Of a stretch of 64,000 nucleotides of DNA, positions 61,033 through 64,000 are shown in pieces (position 1 is the first letter of the stretch; every line of letters starts with the position of its first letter). The position numbers and the translations under genes are program-made. Location of the stretch: the NCBI GenBank assembly GCA_963681505.1, contig OY811980.1, positions 1,181,542 through 1,245,541 of the forward strand. Reading direction: 5' to 3'. This stretch comes from Eunapius fragilis. Taxonomy: Eukaryota; Porifera; Demospongiae; Spongillida; Spongillidae. The notes beneath the pieces are model-generated. The model was not told where the DNA came from, ran no database searches, and worked only from the letters and a program-made list of their open reading frames with translations.

Positions 61033-62274
61033 AAATAAAACATGAACATTAGTTCCATGGGTTGACAATGTCTTATTGTTCACCTTGTTGGGTTGGAATT
61101 GTTCGGATGGCGTGAAGAATTAAGTGTTCACATTTGACTCTCCCTGTCCAGCATGTTATGTGTGACGATGGAGGTAATGGCAGGGGGGTAATTATTGTAT
61201 AGTGCGTACGTACATTGTGTCAAGGTTTTTTGTATGGTCAGCGTTTTGTGATTTTGTAAGGAGCAGGTCGTGCTGGTAGCATTGGTACCACCAAGATTTT
61301 TCATTTGCACTTATGTGCGTGTTCATCTGTCATTGAGTTTTTTTTTAGTGGTGTAATTATCAATAATTGTATGCTGAAACGAGCTCTTTGATCAACATGC
61401 ATGTCTGCTTACCCAGCACACCATGTCCATTGGGGTATCTGTGTGCACAAATTTTAACTCTATCATTTCTTTTTAACAGGGTTTCATCACTAAAACTGGT
61501 AAGGGATCAATGAATCAATCAGTGTGTTCGCTTTATAGCTGGAATTCTGTTGTTTATTAATAATACAAAATATTGCTAATAACCATACACGCACACACAC
61601 ACATATACACACACAAATATATGCATACACAACTTAATTGTGCTGCTTGCATGCATGTGTGTGTGCGTGTATGCATGCATGCATGTATGTATGTGTGTAT
61701 GCATGCATGCATGTATATGTGTGCGTGTATGCATGCATGCATGTATGTGTGTGCGTCCATGCATGCATGTGTGTGTGTGTGTGTCCACGGGTGTGTGTTT
61801 TATTACAACCGTGGTGGAAGATTAGTGCTGAAGCTGGCACCACTCTGGTGAAATGTGATCCATTGTGTTTCCATTGCAATCGCAATCATATCGGTACACT
61901 GTGGTTTTGGGGCCTTTCTCAACGTCCCAATACAGCTTCATTTTCCATAGGTTGCCGAGTATCTTCTTGACCCCTCCCCCCCCCTCCCCTATCAGTTTTG
62001 ATTTCTTTCTCCCTGTTATTCATAACTGTGGCCAGTTGAGTTCTCTCTTCTCTTGCTACCTCTCTCATCCCTTCCTTCCTTCTTTCCTCACTCACTCACT
62101 TACTCATTCTGAAGTGCTTTCTTGAGATGGCATTGAGGCAGTTACATATGGTTAAATGAAGCATGGAGCAGTCATGTTCCTCTGCTTTATAGGATGTCCT
62201 TTTGAGGTGTACTGTGACCCAGACCTGGAGGTGTACAAGGCCCTAGGCATGCTGCGAACCTGGAAGACGGGTGC

Positions 62275-62319
<45 letters not shown>

Positions 62320-62916
62320 GTGTTGTGTGTGTGTATGTGTGTGTGTGCATGTTTTTGCGTATACATGTACATGTTTATGTGTATGCAGGAGTGTGGGGGT
62401 GCAGGAATGAGATTGTCTTCTAACAGAAAATACCTTTTGATATCATGTTACAAAAATGGGACATGAGGCTGTATAACTGTGTGTGCAGACAGATTGGGTA
62501 TCAGGTTCTCCCGCCACAGGCAGTGAACATGTAAAGTCATCAGCACTGTCAGGTGCCTTGAGATCCACGTGGGAGGCATTGAAGGGCCTTGAGATGCAGG
62601 GAGATGTCAAACAGCAGGGTGGACAGTTTGTAATTGGACCAGGTTTGTTCTCCTTTGCTGCCTTTTACATAAATGGTGAATCATCCAGTGAATCATCAAT
62701 TGTTTTTTTATTATTAATTTTAAACAATAATTATTATAATAGGGGTTATAGTTTGTGGGATGTTTGTTTTTGTACGTGTGCATTTGAGCAGTACCTTTTT
62801 TTTTTCATCGCTTAGGGGAAGAGATTCACTATGCCCATCTTGACACCGCTTCAACTGATCATGCACCAATTAACACCGTCCTGGAGGCAGCTGGTGTGAA
62901 AAAGATTGTGTTCTAA
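58473..62916 (+). CDS. PRXL2C: PRXL2C/AAED1-like thioredoxin-fold protein, predicted selenoprotein
   Basis: AhpC/TSA-like thiol redox protein of the PRXL2 (SelU) group. Exons: 58473-58598, 59846-59882, 59941-59972, 60560-60613, 61480-61498 (19 nt), 62193-62276, 62493-62642, 62816-62916. They total 603 nt (200 residues plus TAA), all in phase. Exon 1 ends AIIVFVR and exon 2 reads HFL-TGA-YICQEYVQ, where relatives have HFLCYICKEYV. The TGA (59855-59857) therefore replaces the first Cys of CxxC and would be selenocysteine. Then come DLAKIPAGLLQ, QMVIIGCAPHKFIK, CPFEVYCDPDLEVYKALGM, HVKSSALSGALRSTWEAL, GDVKQQGGQFVIGPG and HAPINTVLEAAGV, all family blocks. A SECIS follows 30 nt after the stop. Conventional annotation would truncate or split this gene at the TGA. 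Confidence 0.93.
58685..59823. repeat. 33-bp minisatellite in intron 1 of the selenoprotein gene
   Basis: About 34 copies of TCTTCTTTAATACTCTCCCA+CACCTTCCCCACC. They end about 22 bp before exon 2, which carries the Sec codon. On the minus strand the unit is 11 codons without stops (GKVWESIKEEV repeated), which explains the long antisense open frames. Confidence 0.95.
60354..60495. repeat. (TG)n microsatellite in selenoprotein gene intron 3
   Basis: TG repeat with CATG and GTATGC interruptions. Confidence 0.93.
60687..60711. repeat. Poly-G run
   Basis: About 24 consecutive G in intron 4 of the selenoprotein gene. Confidence 0.9.
61645..61795. repeat. ATGC/TG simple repeat, selenoprotein gene intron 5
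   Basis: GTGTATGCATGCATGCATG units in short higher-order repeats. Confidence 0.9.
62277..62350. repeat. (TG)n microsatellite directly at the donor of exon 6
   Basis: The exon ends at 62276 (GGTGCAG) and the intron begins GTGTGTGTGT, so the donor is the first unit of the repeat. Confidence 0.93.
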
Positions 62917-63412
62917 TGCACTTTTTTTTTGTATGATCACGCTTATTTGCGCACGTTTTGAAGCCTTGGGCCGCAATTCTCTAGTTGGAGAAAGGCCTTT
63001 GGCTGATTCCTTGTTTGCGCGGTAGGCGTGGTGGTTTTTTTCTCTAAATGTTCGACTTCACCTTTTACGGTTGTACGACATTCCGAAGTTAGTAAATAGT
63101 GAGAATCAAGCCTGCGATAACACAAAGGAGTGCGAAGAGGAAGTGCTGTGCGTGAAGCTACCGATACCTTAGGATTTTGTTATTGTAGTTTTTTTTAGGA
63201 TAGTCGGTTCAACCGACTTTTTGGGGGGCCGCACTCCGATCTTAGCAGAAAGTGTCGCCCTGAGGGCAACTGGCCGACCGATCGATCTGAGAGCACTCTA
63301 CGTTGACTGGACAAGACGCGCCGACCAAGCATGCCGATCTAACCGACCATATAATAACTACTTGTGACAAGAAGAAGGGAAAAATACAAACGAAACAGGA
63401 CAAGACGAACAT
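62917..63412. promoter_or_regulatory. 3' UTR of the selenoprotein gene and CDC14 promoter region
   Basis: Only 496 bp separates the TAA from the CDC14 ATG on the same strand. The first 110 bp hold the SECIS; the rest must contain the polyadenylation signal and the CDC14 promoter. No AATAAA is seen before 63487, which lies inside CDC14 intron 1, so the upstream transcript may end at a variant signal. Confidence 0.5.
62947..63022 (+). promoter_or_regulatory. SECIS element, form 2
   Basis: A hairpin in the 3' UTR. Helix I pairs 62947-62953 (TTGCGCA) with 63016-63022. The non-Watson-Crick quartet is TGA (62959-62961) against GA (63005-63006). Helix II pairs 62962-62972 (AGCCTTGGGCC) with 62994-63004 (GGCCTTTGGCT), 11 positions with two T·T and one G·T. 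The conserved AA is at 62975-62976, 13 nt after the quartet. Helix III is TTCTC (62977-62981) with GAGAA (62988-62992) around the loop TAGTTG. Order and spacings fit a form-2 eukaryotic SECIS. The base before TGA is T rather than the usual A. By analogy with known SECIS elements it would recruit SECISBP2 to decode the UGA at 59855. Confidence 0.88.
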
Positions 63413-63880
63413 ATGGCGGACAAGGATGTAACGCTGTGCGAGTTTCTGGAAGGTACTGTGACTCCCTTCCCCCCAGCCCATTCCCAATAAAATGGTAGTC
63501 TTAAAAGGCTCTCGGGCATGATTTAGTTTCCCCTACAACATGGCACGTTTCATCTCTTTCGCGGGGCGGGAGGGCGGCACCACCCCCATCATTTGCACCG
63601 TTTTAATTAATTCTACTGATTTTTTTTTTCTTTCCCTTCTGTCACATCTTAGACCGCCTTTACTTTGCCACGCTACGATCTAAACCACGTACCACGTCGT
63701 CACATCATTACTTCTGTACAGACGATGAATTCACATACGAGAAGTAAGTTTGAGCCTCGCGGCACACAGCCCGCAATTACTTATCACCTTTCGTGCCCGA
63801 TCAGCTTTTACGCTGACTTCGGACCACTGAACCTGGCAATGCTCTATCACTACTGTCAAAAAGTTAACAAAAAACTGAAA
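63413..63880 (+). CDS. CDC14: CDC14 dual-specificity phosphatase, 5' end (partial)
   Basis: Exons 63413-63452 ([13 protein letters not shown]), 63653-63743 ([20 protein letters not shown]…DDEFTYE) and 63805-63880 ([20 protein letters not shown]) join in phase. They match the N-terminal non-catalytic DSP domain of CDC14 (family pattern DRLYFATLR…[18 protein letters not shown]). The catalytic HCxxxxxR domain lies beyond the right edge. The last bases (63970-64000) follow an AG but do not continue in phase with the expected sequence, so exon 4 is probably outside the window. Confidence 0.93.
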
Positions 63881-64000
63881 GTAAGCGAGAAGGGTTATGA
63901 AAGTGGGTGGGTGGGGGTGGCATACTTGTGGCAGTGCATCTGTTCATAACCTTTGTCTTCCGTTCCCAGCTTGTTTGAGTATATGGGATGTATTGAACGA

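Noticed and set aside
62931..62940. ATGA at 62933 as the SECIS quartet
   Set aside because: No helix II of the right length pairs with it; TGA at 62959 with GA at 63005 gives the complete structure.

Overview
The window is nuclear DNA of an animal. Genes are split by many short introns with GT–AG (and one GC–AG) boundaries. The conserved genes are metazoan or ciliary (CPLANE1, FIGNL1, CDC14, an ectonucleotide phosphodiesterase, a PRXL2C/AAED1-type peroxiredoxin-like protein, rhodopsin-like receptors). The repeats (poly-G runs, hAT, pogo and non-LTR debris, fold-back and TIR MITEs) are of the kind found in compact marine-invertebrate genomes. A sponge or other non-vertebrate is plausible, but the sequence does not prove the taxon.

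Layout: 1-1121, possible 3' exons of an unidentified gene. 3464-11432 (-), an ENPP-family phosphodiesterase in about 18 exons whose introns are full of microsatellites and minisatellites. 12964-34937 (+), a complete CPLANE1 orthologue: 22 exons join in phase into about 3,722 residues. 36607-37614 and 41877-42863 (+), two intact single-exon 7TM receptors in a tandem duplication that also copied hAT debris. Between the receptors lie a pogo fragment, a 184-bp triplication and a non-LTR reverse-transcriptase remnant split by a MITE. 44320-46020, a decayed hAT transposase. 46025-53311 (-), a complete FIGNL1 in 18 exons (621 residues) with different minisatellites in successive introns. 53312-58472, mostly empty, with a 38-bp minisatellite and a broken non-LTR reverse transcriptase. 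58473-62916 (+), a PRXL2C/AAED1-like gene. 63413 to the right edge (+), the 5' end of CDC14.

The main discovery is in the PRXL2C-like gene. Its second exon has an in-frame TGA exactly where relatives carry the first cysteine of the redox CxxC motif. A well-formed form-2 SECIS hairpin starts 30 nt after the stop codon. All eight exons join in phase around the TGA, so this reads as a selenoprotein of the SelU/PRXL2 group.

Other points: two fold-back element families whose arms match each other better than they match the other copy; minisatellites that repeat an exon-intron junction (CPLANE1 intron 4, FIGNL1 intron 6); a TIR element carrying a RecQ-like helicase fragment; a local inversion between the duplicated receptor blocks. 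The protein-coding genes are not an operon or pathway. CPLANE1 acts at the ciliary base, FIGNL1 in RAD51 control, CDC14 in phosphatase signalling, ENPP outside the cell, and the selenoprotein in thiol redox chemistry.
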